A DNA stretch of 64,000 nt from Rothia similimucilaginosa (GTDB taxonomy: Bacteria > Actinomycetota > Actinomycetes > Actinomycetales > Micrococcaceae), in assembly GCF_029850875.1 (NCBI RefSeq), contig NZ_JAOVAM010000002.1, positions 1-64,000 on the forward strand, written 5' to 3'. The translations under genes and the position numbers were made by a program. Below the pieces are notes generated by a model that searched no databases, was not told where the DNA came from, and was given only the letters and a program-made list of their open reading frames with translations. Each line of letters begins with the position of its first letter. Position 1 is the first letter of the stretch. Positions 56,201-64,000 of this stretch are shown here, piece by piece.

Positions 56201-56386
56201 ACTATCCTCGCTGATGGTCGCTGTGTACGGTCCTGATACGGTGCGGTGTGCACTTCTTCTAGCTTAGTGGAGAAAAGTCCAAGAGAATGCATTTGCGAAC
56301 ACGTTTACGATAGGATGCCTCTGTTTTTCGTAGAAATATGCTATATTTTTCGGTAGGTGGGTGTAGAAGCTATAAGAGGAGGCGAC

Positions 56387-57811
56387 ATGGGGCAGACGCG
56401 AACCGGTAAGAATAGTGGCGCAAGGAACGGTCGCGTCATGATGCACCTGGACATGGATGCCTTCTTCGTCAACGTCGAACTCCTCGAAAACCCCGCTCTG
56501 CGCGGTGAACCCATCATCGTGGCGCCCCTGGGCCCCCGCTCGGTCGTCTGTTCCGCCTCCTACGAGGCGCGCGCCCACGGAGTGCGTTCCGGTATGCCGC
56601 TTAGTCGCGCTCGAAACCTCAGCCCCAATGCCACCGTCCTGCCGCTACGTGGTGACTACCGGCACTACTCCCGCGCCGTCATGGCAATCCTGAACGATCT
56701 GAGCCCCTACGTTGAGCAGGTTAGCGTGGATGAAGCCTTTGTGGACCTAACCGGCGCCTATCTGCACGGCCAAGATCCCGTCGCCCTGGCGCAGCATGCT
56801 CGCGACCGCATCGCCCAGGAACTTTCCCTACCCTCCTCCGCGGGGGTTGCGCCCAATAAACTACTCGCCAAAATGGCGTCCACCGGTAGCAAGCCGAACG
56901 GGCTGTGGGTTATTCCGCCCGAGCGCGTTCAAGAATTTCTTGACCCGAGAAAAGTCTCCGACCTGTGGGGAGTGGGTGCGAAAAGTACCGAGCAGCTCTC
57001 CCGATACGGTATTCACACCATCGCCCAGATGAGGGCCATGAGCCTGGACTGGCTCAAAGAACGCTTCGGCACAGCCCAAGGTGAGCACCTCTGGGCTATG
57101 GCGCGCGGCATTGATGAACGCCCCGTGACGATCGAACGTGAAGAAAAAAGCATGGGGGGCGAGCATACCTTCGAGGTGGATGCGACCGATGCCCAGGAGA
57201 TTAGCGCTGCTATTCGGGAGCTGAGCCTCAAACTGGGCAAGCGCCTGCGCACAGCCGGGAAACTCGCCGGAGGGCTCAGCCTCAAAATCCGCTACAGCAC
57301 CTTCGAAACGCACACCCGCGCTATTGCCCTGAACGTGCCTGTAGACTCCGGCATGCAGATTGCCTCCCTGGCATTGGAAGCCCTGCATGCAGATGGAATC
57401 TTGGTAGGGCAGGCGGCGCCCCGCCCCCTGCGACTCATTGGAGTGCGCGCTGAGAAACTAACCCGTGCAGAAGACGGGGTGCAACAGACTCTCTTCGACT
57501 CCATTGAGAACAGGGCAAGCTCACGCTCCATGCAAACTGGCTCCGCAAGAATCCTCTCCGCAAAAACCATCTCCATACAATGGGGCGGTGGGGGAGCCGG
57601 TAATAGTCAGCGGAACGGTACTCACACAGGGTCTGGTATTCGCTTGGGGTCTGGCGCTCGCCTCATGAAAAACGGCAGATGGTCCGAGGTGGAGCACGTC
57701 ATGGACGCCGTTCACCGTAAGTACTCGCAGGAAAGCCTCAAACCCGCCTCCGGAGTTGCCTCACCCCAACGGAAAGCTGAGCAAGAGTCTGAAGAAGGGA
57801 AAAGAGGCTGA
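56387..57811 (+). CDS. dinB: DNA polymerase IV
   Basis: Error-prone Y-family polymerase, 474 residues. Catalytic residues in MHLDMDAFFVNVE and VSVDEAFVDLT; thumb and little-finger domains follow (SMGGEHTFEVDATDAQE). The last 70 residues are a Gly/Ser-rich unconserved tail. AGAGGAGG precedes ATG 56387; a longer frame from 56357 lacks a site. A weak LexA-like CGAAC....TTACG is at 56296-56309. Confidence 0.94.
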   Translation: MGQTRTGKNSGARNGRVMMHLDMDAFFVNVELLENPALRGEPIIVAPLGPRSVVCSASYEARAHGVRSGMPLSRARNLSPNATVLPLRGDYRHYSRAVMAILNDLSPYVEQVSVDEAFVDLTGAYLHGQDPVALAQHARDRIAQELSLPSSAGVAPNKLLAKMASTGSKPNGLWVIPPERVQEFLDPRKVSDLWGVGAKSTEQLSRYGIHTIAQMRAMSLDWLKERFGTAQGEHLWAMARGIDERPVTIEREEKSMGGEHTFEVDATDAQEISAAIRELSLKLGKRLRTAGKLAGGLSLKIRYSTFETHTRAIALNVPVDSGMQIASLALEALHADGILVGQAAPRPLRLIGVRAEKLTRAEDGVQQTLFDSIENRASSRSMQTGSARILSAKTISIQWGGGGAGNSQRNGTHTGSGIRLGSGARLMKNGRWSEVEHVMDAVHRKYSQESLKPASGVASPQRKAEQESEEGKRG

Positions 57812-58024
57812 GGGAAACCACCACGGAAAGGGCGGCACCCTCCGTAGAAGACCTTAAGTTGCTTTTGCCTAAAAAAGAATGCGCCAACCTCATCCGGCGC
57901 GGTACGATGGGAAGCATACGACGGGAAGAAGCGCTATCGCGCCAGCTGATACATCGGCTAACCCGGTTATGACCCGGTTGATACCGACGTCATCTTGAGC
58001 AGAGACACCTCAAAGGAGAAAACG

Positions 58025-58426
58025 ATGGCACTGTCTGAGCGTGAACAGAAGGTTCTGGACCAGCTTGAAGAACTCATGAGCAATGAGGATCCGCACTTTG
58101 CCTCCTCCATGTCTTCAACCGGCAATACTGCGCCGGTTTTTAGTGCTCGCCATTTGGCTCTCGGCATTCTCTTCGTTCTCATCGGTCTGGGTATCATTAT
58201 TGGCGCGGTCGCATCTAACATGATTTGGTTGGGTGTATTTGGCTTCCTCTTCGCGGCTGGTGGCGTGTACTTTGCAACTACCAGTAAGAAGACCCCGGTT
58301 GATTCCTTCCTCGGCGGTAAAGCAGAAGGCGCAGCGCGTGTACGTCAGCGTGAACAGAAGGAGCGGTCCTCCTTCATGAACCGACTGGAGGACCGTTGGG
58401 ACGAACGCAACAACGGTAAGCTCTAA
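58025..58426 (+). CDS. DUF3040 membrane protein
   Basis: 133 residues. N-terminal ALSEREQKVLDQLEE is the DUF3040 start; two hydrophobic helices (LALGILFVLIGLGIIIGAVA and MIWLGVFGFLFAAGGVYFA) and a basic C-terminal tail follow. Function unknown; the gene sits before mraZ in most actinobacteria. AAAGGAGAAAACG precedes ATG 58025. Confidence 0.92.
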   Translation: MALSEREQKVLDQLEELMSNEDPHFASSMSSTGNTAPVFSARHLALGILFVLIGLGIIIGAVASNMIWLGVFGFLFAAGGVYFATTSKKTPVDSFLGGKAEGAARVRQREQKERSSFMNRLEDRWDERNNGKL

Positions 58427-58497
58427 CACTGATTTGTCTCAATAAATTTTTTTGCGGCTAAGTGTCCGTACTCTACTACACTCTCAAGACTTCGTAG

Positions 58498-58530
58498 GCG
58501 GAGGTAAGAATGCTCTTACCTCCGCTTTTT
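58498..58530 (+). terminator. Terminator after DUF3040 gene
   Basis: Perfect 12-bp stem GCGGAGGTAAGA (58498-58509) with 58514-58525, ATGC loop, TTTTT tail. Confidence 0.93.
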
Positions 58531-58532
58531 CT

Positions 58533-58697
58533 ATGCCGGAACTAGTGAGAGATGTACGTATGAGGAATTGGGTAGAGGGAGCACACCAAATCCTGAAATC
58601 AGCCCCCGTCACTGAATCTGGGTATGGCAAATATGATGAGGGTGGAGCGCTGAGTGCATACGCCCGAACCTGTGTAGAAGCTGTGCACCAGCGTTAA
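58533..58697 (+). CDS. Candidate 54-residue protein before mraZ
   Basis: ATG 58533 to TAA 58695-58697. No domain recognised. Composition is protein-like (ESGYGKYDEGGALSAYARTC) but there is no ribosome-binding site directly upstream, because the preceding terminator hairpin is there. ATG 58560 is another possible start. Low support; may be a decayed fragment. Confidence 0.3.
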   Translation: MPELVRDVRMRNWVEGAHQILKSAPVTESGYGKYDEGGALSAYARTCVEAVHQR

Positions 58698-58741
58698 AAA
58701 TGCAGAAGAGAGCATAAAAACACTAAAAGATACTCTGCCGG

Positions 58742-58776
58742 GTGGGGTAGGTGGTGCAAAGTGGGGTAAAGTGGAG
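58742..58776 (+). promoter_or_regulatory. MraZ operator repeats
   Basis: GTGGGG, GTGGTG, GTGGGG and GTGGAG start at 58742, 58751, 58761 and 58771, so four copies of a GTGGnG box occur with about 10-bp phasing. MraZ binds such direct repeats in front of its own operon, so this is the autoregulatory site; the promoter should overlap or follow it. Confidence 0.82.
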
Positions 58777-58930
58777 GAAGAAGCTGAAAAGTCAGTCCTA
58801 TCGCCGTGCCCTCAAACACGCGGTGGAGGCGCTGGTTTGGCACACCCTACCACCGGCACCTGCAGGATTGTGGAACAGCCCCGCTCCCGCAGACTTCAGC
58901 ACAACGGCACACATCGGGGAGGTGAAGTGA

Positions 58931-59362
58931 ATGTTCCTAGGTACCTACTCACCACGAATGGACGCCAAAGGACGCATCATCCTTCCCGCCAAATTCCGTG
59001 AGGAACTCTCAGCAGGCCTCGTTCTGACCCGCGGTCAAGAACGATGCCTGTATGTTTTCCCCGCCGCAGAATTTGAACGTATCCACGAACGGATGCGCAC
59101 CGCACCCCTGCCAGGACGAGCCGCCCGAGACTTCCTACGAGTTTTCCTCTCCGGAGCCTCAGACGAACTGCCCGACAAGCAGGGACGCATCACCATCCCT
59201 CCGATACTGCGCCAGTACGCAGGACTGACCGACAACCTCGTCGTCATCGGATCCGGTACCCGCGCAGAAATCTGGGATGCCGCAGTCTGGGAAGAATACC
59301 TCGCCCGCACCGAAGCTGAATTCGCCTCCCTCGACGAGGACCCATTCAGCCCGCTACTCTAA
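58931..59362 (+). CDS. mraZ: Transcriptional regulator MraZ
   Basis: 143 residues with the two DXXXR repeats ([17 protein letters not shown] near residue 8 and [17 protein letters not shown] near 81). First gene of the division and cell-wall cluster and its autoregulator. GGGGAGGTGA precedes ATG 58931. Confidence 0.96.
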   Translation: MFLGTYSPRMDAKGRIILPAKFREELSAGLVLTRGQERCLYVFPAAEFERIHERMRTAPLPGRAARDFLRVFLSGASDELPDKQGRITIPPILRQYAGLTDNLVVIGSGTRAEIWDAAVWEEYLARTEAEFASLDEDPFSPLL

Positions 59363-59465
59363 CCAGCATTCTGCTGGTGTGACGGCTATTGCCCGGCATC
59401 TCTCTATCGCACCGCACCATTCTTCCGTAAGCTTTCCCGCAGGACAAATTCTCACAGGAGCACCC

Positions 59466-60530
59466 ATGAGCGTAGAACACGCCCCCGAAACCGGTACGAC
59501 CGACTCCGGTACTGCCGCCAAGGTCACCGGCGCATCCATTGAGAACCTCTCCCAGCGCGAAGCCAGCGAACGCCACGTACCCGTCATGCTGGACCGCTGC
59601 ATTAACCTGCTTGCCCCCGGTGTCGAACGTGCTGTTGAGGAACGCGGCACCGCCTACGTCATTGACGGCACGCTCGGCATGGGTGGTCACTCCGAGGCAC
59701 TGCTTGAACGCTTCGAAAACCTTGTGCTGATCGGTATTGACCGCGACCTGCAGGCACACGCTATCGCCGGTGAGCGTCTGGCACGCTTCGGTGACCGCTT
59801 CGTACCTGTTCACGCTGTCTACGACAAGATTGACTGCGCCATGGAAGCCGCTGGCGTGCAGGGCATCGATGGCATCCTGATGGACCTGGGGGTCTCCTCC
59901 ATGCAACTGGACGAACGCACCCGAGGCTTCGCCTACTCCTACGACGCGCCCCTGGACATGCGCATGAACTCCGAAGACGAGCTCACCGCCCGCATCGTCG
60001 TCAACGAATACAGCGAAGATCAGCTGCGCCGCATTATCCGCAACTGGGGCGAAGAGAAGTTCGCATCGCGTATCGCCCGCGCCATCTGCACCGCCCGAGC
60101 CAACGCACCCCTGGAAACCACCGGTGAGCTCGTGCGTATCATCCAGAAGGCTGTGCCCGTCGCCGCGCAGCGCATCGGCGGCCACCCCGCCAAGCGCACC
60201 TTCCAGGCGTTGCGCATCGAAGTGAACCACGAACTGGAAGCCCTCGAACGCGCCGTACCGGCGGCCCTGGACGCGCTCAACCTCGGCGGCCGATTCGTCG
60301 CCATGAGCTACCACAGCCTCGAAGACAAGATCGTCAAGAGGGCACTGACCGCAGAAGCATCCTCCAAGGCACCCAAGGGCTTCCCGGTAGAGCTTGAAGA
60401 GCACAAGCCCACCGTCAAAATCATTACCCGAGGCGCCGAACCGCCTACCGACGAGGAAATCGAACAGAACTCTCGCGCCGCCAGTGCCAAGCTGCGCGCC
60501 GCCGAGAAGATCCGCATCCCCGCCAAGTAG
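59466..60530 (+). CDS. rsmH: 16S rRNA (cytosine-1402-N4)-methyltransferase
   Basis: 354 residues. SAM site [30 protein letters not shown] and [15 protein letters not shown] are the MraW/RsmH family landmarks. Start ATG 59466 after ACAGGAGCA; the first 35 residues are unconserved. Second dcw gene, 103 bases after mraZ. Confidence 0.95.
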   Translation: MSVEHAPETGTTDSGTAAKVTGASIENLSQREASERHVPVMLDRCINLLAPGVERAVEERGTAYVIDGTLGMGGHSEALLERFENLVLIGIDRDLQAHAIAGERLARFGDRFVPVHAVYDKIDCAMEAAGVQGIDGILMDLGVSSMQLDERTRGFAYSYDAPLDMRMNSEDELTARIVVNEYSEDQLRRIIRNWGEEKFASRIARAICTARANAPLETTGELVRIIQKAVPVAAQRIGGHPAKRTFQALRIEVNHELEALERAVPAALDALNLGGRFVAMSYHSLEDKIVKRALTAEASSKAPKGFPVELEEHKPTVKIITRGAEPPTDEEIEQNSRAASAKLRAAEKIRIPAK

Positions 60531-60550
60531 AAGACAGAAAGCGAAGAAGA

Positions 60551-61528
60551 GTGAGCACCCAGCACGCATCCCCGCGCCCCACCCGCACCCAGGGCGCCCC
60601 GCGGAGTCGACGCGCCGGTTCCTCGCGCCCTGCCGCCGGTACCTCCGGCGCCGTTGGCTCTACCCGCGCATCCTCTACAGGTGGCTCCACCGGGGCGAGC
60701 CGCGCCTCCACCCGAGCTCACTCCGGTCGTACCCGCACCGCGCGTCTGGAGCCGGTCACCGCAGCCCAGCCGGTGGTTCGTCCCGCCAGCACCGCGGCTT
60801 CGCACGGCGGTAAGCGCACCTCGACGAATGCGAGCCGCGTGCCCTCGAGCGTGCGCGCGGCAGCCCGTACCGAGGAGACCCGTGAGGAGAAGCCGAAGTC
60901 GCGTCACCCGCTCTCGACCGTGCGCCGCCGAGCCCGTAAGCTCAGCCCACCCACCATGCTCGCTGTTTTTGCGGCAATTCCGCTGACCCTGATTTTTATT
61001 CTGCTGCTCAACGTGCTGATTGTGACCCGACAGTACGACATGGTGGATTTGCGCGCGCAGGAACAGCGCCTTGTGCAGGAGAACCAAGCGCTACAGCAGG
61101 AGATTGGTTTCAAAGAAGCCCCGCAGGATTTGGCGATACGCGCCAGTACCCTGGGTATGTTTGTCAGCTCTTCGCAGGCGACCCTGAACCTGAAGTCCTC
61201 CACGATTGAGGGCACCCCCGTCCCGGCTGCAAGCCCCACCGGCATTGGAGGATCCAAGCAGGAGAACCTGATTTCGCCGCCGGCAGCGGGTTCGAATGAA
61301 AGCTACGCCAAGGGCATTGTGGATGCTGACAAGTCTATTCAGCAGCGCCACGCTCAGGCGAGCGCCGCGGCAAAGACATCTGCAAGCGCCTCGGCAAGCC
61401 CCGCTCAGCAGGCTAATCCTGCACCTGCGAATAGCGCACCTGCCAGCCCGGCTGCTTCCGCCGCACCGAGCACTGCCCAGCAGCCCAGCCCTGCCGCTAG
61501 CCCCGCGGCAAGCCAACCCGCGCGATAA
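60551..61528 (+). CDS. ftsL: FtsL-like septal protein with long tails
   Basis: 325 residues, far longer than the usual 100-200. Residues 1-135 are Ser/Thr/Arg/Ala-rich and cytoplasmic; one membrane helix (MLAVFAAIPLTLIFILLLNVLIV, split here by loss of charge) at about 137-159; a short coiled coil (LRAQEQRLVQENQALQQEIG); then a 110-residue outer Ala/Ser/Pro-rich tail. Position between rsmH and ftsI fixes it as the FtsL counterpart. Confidence 0.85.
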   Translation: MSTQHASPRPTRTQGAPRSRRAGSSRPAAGTSGAVGSTRASSTGGSTGASRASTRAHSGRTRTARLEPVTAAQPVVRPASTAASHGGKRTSTNASRVPSSVRAAARTEETREEKPKSRHPLSTVRRRARKLSPPTMLAVFAAIPLTLIFILLLNVLIVTRQYDMVDLRAQEQRLVQENQALQQEIGFKEAPQDLAIRASTLGMFVSSSQATLNLKSSTIEGTPVPAASPTGIGGSKQENLISPPAAGSNESYAKGIVDADKSIQQRHAQASAAAKTSASASASPAQQANPAPANSAPASPAASAAPSTAQQPSPAASPAASQPAR

Positions 61529-61590
61529 CCCAACTGACCACAGGATGCGTAGCATCACCGATAGACTAGACCAGCGAAAGGACACACCGC

Positions 61591-63456
61591 ATGAGCTTCG
61601 ACGCGCGCCGTAATGCGAACGAATCTGCATCCGGTCAGCCGGACCTGACCCGCCGTGGCTTTGTAGCCGGCGCTGCTGCCACCTGCGCTCTGGGCGTCAT
61701 CGGTGCAAATCTGTTTATCCGCCAGGGCTTTGATCCCGGTGCGGTGGCGAATGCGTCCCGTCAGAAGCGTCTGCGCTCACAGGTACTACCTGCTGTGCGC
61801 GGGCAGATTCTCGATATCAACGGCAATGTCATGGCGCGTACCGTGCAGCGCTATAACCTGACCGCTGACCAGAGTGCCGTGGCTACCTTCAAGCGTTACA
61901 ACGAGGACCGCACCCAGAAGATTGAGGTCACCCCCAACCAGCTGGTGTACGAGATGGTAGATATTCTCAAGACCGTTGACCCAGGCGTTACCGACGAGTT
62001 CATCAAGTCCAAGCTGGACGGCACCTCCAAGTACTCGGTGATTAAGGCGAATATCACCCCGGAAATTTTCAACAAGATTGATGCCCTGGGCGCGCCCTTC
62101 ATCTACGGTGAGGCGTTCTCCCAGCGCCTGTATCCCAACGGTAGTGTGGGTGGCTCCGTGGTCGGCAAGTACAACATTGTTGAAGAGGCTGACGGCAACG
62201 GTAAGGGCGGTACGGTATCTCGTAACTTCTCGGTGGGTATTGAACGTGTCTTCGAGAAGGAGCTTGCCGGTACCCCCGGTGAGCGTACCTACGAGATTAG
62301 TGCTGATGGTGTGCGTATCCCCGTGGCGAAGGAAGAGCAGCGCCTGGCGGTGGACGGTAAGAATATTCGTCTGACCATTAACCGTGATGTGCAGTATTTT
62401 GCGCAGCAGGTGGTACGTGCTCGCGCTGAGGAGCTGAAGGCTGAATGGTGTACCGCCATTGTTATGGATGTGCGTGACGGCTCCATTTTGGCTCTTGCTG
62501 ATTCCTCCACGATGGACCCGGGTGCGGCAACCATTGAGGATGCGGCGGACATGACTCCGCGCGCTATTTCGCAGAACGTGGAGCCCGGTTCGACCGAGAA
62601 GATGCTGACTTCTTCGGCGCTGATTGAGCAGGGCCTGACGACTCCGACTAGCGTGTATGATGTGCCCGCGACCCTCACGATTGACGGCCAGACCTTCAAG
62701 GATGCGTTTGAGCACGGGGCGCAGCGGCGTACTTTCTCGGGCATTATTACTGATTCGATGAATACCGGTACGGTGCTGGTCGGTCAGAAGCTCAGCAAGG
62801 AAGAGCGCTACAACTGGTTGAAGAAGTACGGCGTCGGCGAGTTTACCGGCATTGAGCTGACCGGTGAGGAGCAGGGCCTGATTGCTGATTGGCGTGATTG
62901 GGATGGCCGTCAGCAGTACACTGTGCTGTTCGGTCAGGGTGTTGCGCAGACTCCGCTGCAGACCGCCATGATTTTCCAGGCGCTGGGCAATAAGGGCGTT
63001 CGTCTGAAGCCGCGCATTGTGGACGCAATTATTGACGCGGACGGCACCGAACATAAGCGTGCCGTGGAGCCTGGTGAACGCATGGTGAGCGAGCAGACTG
63101 CCGCCTCCTGCCTGACCCTCATGGAGAATATGGTGGAGCAGGGCCACGCCCGTCCGGCGAAGGTGACCGGCTACCGCGTGGGCGGTAAGACTGGTACCGC
63201 GGAAGCTCCGAGTGAGAAGGGCGGCTATGACGGCAACACGACCTCCTTTATTGGCGTGGCGCCGATTGAGAACCCGCAGTTCTTGGTGGCGGTGACCATG
63301 CAGCGTCCCGAGGGTAGCGTGGGTACGAACGGTACGACGGCTGAGTTCTCCAAGATTATGGAGAAGACCCTGCACACCTATAATGTGCCGCGTTCTACCG
63401 GTGAACCGGAGTTGATTCCGCTTTTTGCTGAGGATAGCCCCAATAAGACGAGCTAA
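61591..63456 (+). CDS. ftsI: Septal peptidoglycan transpeptidase FtsI (PBP3)
   Basis: 621 residues. Class B penicillin-binding protein: SxxK in EPGSTEKML (S334, K337), SxN in DSMNTG (S389-N391), KTG in GGKTGTAEA (K533). A single N-terminal membrane anchor follows a twin-arginine-like LTRRGFVAG (residues 19-27). AAAGGA precedes ATG 61591. It cross-links septal wall. Confidence 0.95.
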   Translation: MSFDARRNANESASGQPDLTRRGFVAGAAATCALGVIGANLFIRQGFDPGAVANASRQKRLRSQVLPAVRGQILDINGNVMARTVQRYNLTADQSAVATFKRYNEDRTQKIEVTPNQLVYEMVDILKTVDPGVTDEFIKSKLDGTSKYSVIKANITPEIFNKIDALGAPFIYGEAFSQRLYPNGSVGGSVVGKYNIVEEADGNGKGGTVSRNFSVGIERVFEKELAGTPGERTYEISADGVRIPVAKEEQRLAVDGKNIRLTINRDVQYFAQQVVRARAEELKAEWCTAIVMDVRDGSILALADSSTMDPGAATIEDAADMTPRAISQNVEPGSTEKMLTSSALIEQGLTTPTSVYDVPATLTIDGQTFKDAFEHGAQRRTFSGIITDSMNTGTVLVGQKLSKEERYNWLKKYGVGEFTGIELTGEEQGLIADWRDWDGRQQYTVLFGQGVAQTPLQTAMIFQALGNKGVRLKPRIVDAIIDADGTEHKRAVEPGERMVSEQTAASCLTLMENMVEQGHARPAKVTGYRVGGKTGTAEAPSEKGGYDGNTTSFIGVAPIENPQFLVAVTMQRPEGSVGTNGTTAEFSKIMEKTLHTYNVPRSTGEPELIPLFAEDSPNKTS

Positions 63457-63623
63457 AGGCGAGCGGGGGAGAGGTACCGGCAGCTGATTCGTGATGAAGA
63501 AGCTCCGATACTGAACACCTGTCGAAGCCTAAAGCCCGTAGAATATTGAATGACCCTGTGTGCCTTGAGCGCATTGACCATACAGAGCTCACCGCTTCGG
63601 ACAGCGGGGAGGAAAGAAGGACG

Positions 63624-64000
63624 ATGGATACCGCATCTCACGCACCCGGCCAGAACCTGCTGGGCGGCGACGCTCAGACTCTGCGCCCGAATTCTGTGCG
63701 CCCGGTGAGTTTGGCGCACCTTCGCGAACATCTGCAGGGCTTGGGTGCTCAGGTGACCTTCCAGCTGGCTAACGGCGTTCAGGGGTCTGAACCCGGTGAG
63801 TCCGTTGAGGTTACCGGTATCAGCATGGACTCCCGAGGCGTGCGCCCGCAGGACCTGTACGTGGCTCTGCCCGGTGCGAAGGTGCACGGTGCACAGTTCG
63901 CTGAGGCTGCGTTGAAGCTGGGAACTTCCGCTATTTTGACGGATACTGCCGGTGCGCAGCTGCTGGGTAAGGCGCCAGTGCCGCTCTTGGTGACTGAAAA
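63624..64000 (+). CDS. murE: UDP-MurNAc-tripeptide synthetase MurE, N-terminal part
   Basis: Cut by the window end after 125 codons. The visible part has the Mur ligase N-domain segments VTGISMDSRGVRPQDLYVAL and KVHGAQFAEAALKLG. Adds the third stem amino acid (Lys or diaminopimelate by species). GGGGAGGAAAGAAGG precedes ATG 63624. Follows ftsI as in all dcw clusters. Confidence 0.93.
   Translation, partial: MDTASHAPGQNLLGGDAQTLRPNSVRPVSLAHLREHLQGLGAQVTFQLANGVQGSEPGESVEVTGISMDSRGVRPQDLYVALPGAKVHGAQFAEAALKLGTSAILTDTAGAQLLGKAPVPLLVTE

Noticed and set aside
56296-56309. LexA (SOS) box before dinB
   Set aside because: Only a half-match to the actinobacterial GAAC/GTTC consensus, too weak to call.
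58452-58532. Longer start for the small gene before mraZ
   Set aside because: It would translate through a perfect terminator hairpin.

Overview
The window looks like chromosomal DNA of a high-GC Gram-positive actinobacterium of the family Micrococcaceae, most probably Rothia (R. mucilaginosa-like). This is inferred from the moderately high GC, the actinobacterial marker genes (mycothione reductase, class II DAHP synthase, a PknL/Rv2175c pair, FtsR-type MerR regulators, DUF3040-mraZ, the tlyA-nadK-recN block) and gene order. No species-level marker was compared.

Layout. 1-230: end of an rRNA operon (23S-5S spacer, 5S, terminator). 444-21304: conserved housekeeping block of TPR-like protein, HAD phosphatase, small protein, tlyA, nadK, recN, pyrG, Nudix hydrolase, xerD, parA-like, scpA, scpB, pseudouridine synthase, tyrA, cmk, der. 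It is interrupted between tlyA and nadK by a low-GC foreign segment (3751-6017) that carries a truncated merR and a complete merA and is flanked by a 9-bp direct repeat. 21504-21577: tRNA-Pro. 22110-25947: two tandem L-lactate permease paralogues. 26224-28311: DUF1304 membrane protein with a terminator inside its reading frame, an O6-alkylguanine-DNA alkyltransferase, a probably frameshifted small membrane protein and another small membrane protein. 28664-34219: glycerol catabolism module (glpD, glpF, glpK on the minus strand) with a divergent SorC-family regulator. 34220-40104: a possibly degenerate gene, a LysR regulator and the giant bifunctional proline dehydrogenase gene putA.

40543-46430: gcvH, two MerR-type regulators, a ParA-like ATPase and mycothione reductase; the first part follows the actinobacterial gcvH-garA-ftsR-bfn-merR order, but garA and bfn are absent and replaced by long gene-free stretches. 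46557-56200: acyl-CoA ligase with a coiled-coil tail, a/b hydrolase, PlsC acyltransferase, class II DAHP synthase, PknL-like Ser/Thr kinase, Rv2175c-like DNA-binding protein and polyprenyl synthase. 56387-64000: dinB, DUF3040, then the start of the division/cell-wall (dcw) cluster (mraZ, rsmH, ftsL-like, ftsI, murE), which runs off the right edge.

How the genes fit together. Carbon-source entry is a recurrent theme of the accessory parts (lactate, glycerol, proline), fitting an oral or airway commensal. The housekeeping parts cover chromosome segregation (ScpAB, ParA-like, XerD), rRNA modification (TlyA, pseudouridine synthase, RsmH), aromatic amino acids (TyrA, AroG) and septal peptidoglycan synthesis. 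I found no clearly new multi-gene defence or metabolic system. The most unusual items are the transposed mer segment with a MerR lacking two of its three mercury ligands, the GTGCCAG repeats between the kinase and Rv2175c-like genes, the loss of garA/bfn and of steA/mctB from conserved blocks, and several genes with unusual extensions or broken frames.
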